From IMG/VR virus record IMGVR_UViG_3300049846_002130, positions 119,529 through 183,528 of that record: a DNA stretch of 64,000 nucleotides. One strand, given 5' to 3'. Made by a program: the position numbers and the translations under genes. Position 1 is the first letter of the stretch; every line of letters begins with the position of its first letter. Of the stretch, positions 63,166 through 64,000 are shown one piece after another. A model generated the notes under the pieces. The model ran no database searches and was not told where the DNA came from. It worked only from the letters and a program-made list of their open reading frames with translations. Origin of the DNA: a virus.

Positions 63166-63357
63166 TCAAGGATCGCCGTGGTATGGAAAAGTGGTGAGTT
63201 GCATGACATGAAAGACATCATACCAAGCGGCAAAAGCCATAACACCAGAAAACATAAACAGAAGCAGATGAATTAATCTATTTTTATTTGAAACTAAAAA
63301 CGAGTAAAGATAACAACAAGTTGCTAATATCCAAAGCAATGTAAGAGCGATATTCAT
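63166..63357 (-). CDS. Small membrane protein, 63 aa
   Basis: Two TM segments (IALTLLWILATCCYLYSFLVS and LLLFMFSGVMAFAAW) joined by a basic loop. Coupled to the basic 59-residue ORF upstream, whose stop region supplies the ribosome site GGAG. Confidence 0.5.
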   Translation of the reverse strand: MNIALTLLWILATCCYLYSFLVSNKNRLIHLLLFMFSGVMAFAAWYDVFHVMQLTTFPYHGDP

Positions 63358-63359
63358 AT

Positions 63360-63539
63360 TTACTCCTGTTCAGTAATAGCTAGCTGACGTTGAGTGCGAC
63401 GATTCTGTCGCTTAGCAAGCTTATGCTTATAGATAGCTGTTCTACCACGCCATGTAGCTGGAGTACCACCAGCCTTAAAATGTTGCTTACGAAGTTCACC
63501 TTTAATGCCTCGTAAGATTTTGTTTTTAAGTTTGGCCAT
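63360..63539 (-). CDS. Small very basic protein, 59 aa
   Basis: Read from the gap: MAKLKNKILRGIKGELRKQHF then GTPATWRGRTAIYKHKLAKRQNRR. Strongly positive, probably nucleic-acid-binding. It precedes the 63-residue membrane protein in the same transcript. Confidence 0.6.
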   Translation of the reverse strand: MAKLKNKILRGIKGELRKQHFKAGGTPATWRGRTAIYKHKLAKRQNRRTQRQLAITEQE

Positions 63540-63540
63540 A

Positions 63541-63784
63541 GTAACTCCTATTACTTAGATGGTGTCCAATCAGCTATTTAAATAGCTTGTTCATATGAAC
63601 TGCAATCTACACAGATTACCATTTACCTATGATTAGCAATACGAATGATAAGCAATCAGTTGAAAAGGTTCAGTGAAGTTAAGGTAAAGATTGTGGGTTT
63701 TGTAACCAACCCTCCACATTTTCCCTTGAAAACCATTAACGCGGGCTCGAAAGAGCCACGGTAAATCTGAGTATGGATTAAACA
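63541..63784. ncRNA. Candidate structured noncoding RNA next to the second pentapeptide gene
   Basis: About 240 nt without an ORF. Pairings: 16-nt palindrome AGCTATTTAAATAGCT, CAATCT/AGATTG plus TTTACCT/AGGTAAA forming one bulged long stem, TGTGG/CCACA, and GGCTC-GAAA-GAGCC (a GNRA tetraloop on the plus strand). Strand is therefore uncertain. Confidence 0.45.
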
Positions 63785-64000
63785 TTAGTCAATAGCTCCT
63801 TCAAGGTCAGCTCCCTGGAGGTTAGCTCCCTGGAGGTCAGCTCTCTGGAGATCAGTTCTCTGGAGGTTGGCCCCCTGGAGGTCAGCCCCCTGGAGGTAGG
63901 CGTCCCGAAGGTAGGCATCTTGGAGGTTGACATCTTGGAGGTTGGCATTCTGAAGGTAGGCCCACCGGAGGTAGGCCCTCTGGAGGTTAGCCCCCCAGAG
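63785..64000 (-). CDS. Pentapeptide-repeat protein (C-terminal part, runs off the window)
   Basis: 71 codons up to TAA at 63785. Reads as tandem A(D/N/Y)L(Q/R)x repeats (ANLQR, AYLRW, ADLQG) ending DLEGAID. The 5' end lies beyond the window. Same codon style as the 58-kb gene, so the two are paralogues. Confidence 0.8.
   Translation of the reverse strand, partial: LWGANLQRAYLRWAYLQNANLQDVNLQDAYLRDAYLQGADLQGANLQRTDLQRADLQGANLQGADLEGAID

Noticed and set aside
1-64000. Prophage attachment site or integrase next to a tRNA.
   Set aside because: No integrase, excisionase or direct repeat flanking a tRNA was seen in this window.

Overview
The window reads as part of the genome of a large tailed bacteriophage, or a very phage-like element, with AT-rich DNA. 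Evidence: short, tightly packed genes joined by ATGA or TAATG overlaps, tail-fibre style structural genes, phage-type nucleotide metabolism, many small membrane proteins, and a large set of tRNA genes. No ribosomal RNA, integrase, terminase or capsid maturation gene was seen. The host cannot be named from this sequence.

Layout. 0.04-11.3 kb (minus strand): Lon-like ATPase without protease, family-4-like uracil-DNA glycosylase, nucleotidyltransferase-fold protein, tRNA-Tyr and tRNA-Phe with structured noncoding RNA, a VWA protein, class I ribonucleotide reductase (nrdB, nrdA), dUTPase, and a TROVE/Ro60-like RNA-binding protein. 11.4-12.8 kb (plus): virion-type protein. 12.8-19.2 kb (minus): VWA lipoprotein, DHH phosphoesterase, PP2C-like phosphatase, small membrane proteins and a subtilisin-like protease with a membrane tail. 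19.3-32.6 kb (plus): tail-fibre/adhesin cassette ending in an esterase, interrupted by an inverted mnmA. 32.6-55.6 kb (minus): macro-domain protein, a set of membrane-anchored proteins with Lys-rich N-termini, ClpB-like ATPase, RNA ligase, RecA-like ATPase, two metallophosphoesterases, AlkB-like oxygenase, deaminase, four tandem paralogues, NADAR, SpoT-like HD hydrolase, TilS and Nudix. 55.7-64 kb (mostly minus): an RNA-rich region with tRNAs, tRNA-like oddities, a structured noncoding stretch of about 1.2 kb, a tRNA-Lys split by a group I intron, an HNH endonuclease and two pentapeptide-repeat genes.

How the genes may work together. Three themes stand out. (1) Translation support: the phage encodes tRNAs for Lys(TTT), Glu(TTC) and Gln(TTG), exactly the substrates of its own MnmA, and a CAT-anticodon tRNA that could be the substrate of its own TilS. 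(2) RNA biology: a Ro60-like protein, an RNA ligase, several tRNA-like RNAs that fail as canonical tRNAs, and at least four highly structured noncoding regions, two of them directly 3' of pentapeptide-repeat genes. (3) ADP-ribose/alarmone chemistry that could counter host defence: macro domain, NADAR, SLOG-like Rossmann protein, SpoT-like HD hydrolase and Nudix. Many genes end in a stem-loop whose loop holds the stop codon, so translation stop and transcript end appear to be merged.

Limits: all family calls come from reading motifs by eye; tRNA and RNA folds were paired by hand; no database search or folding program was run.
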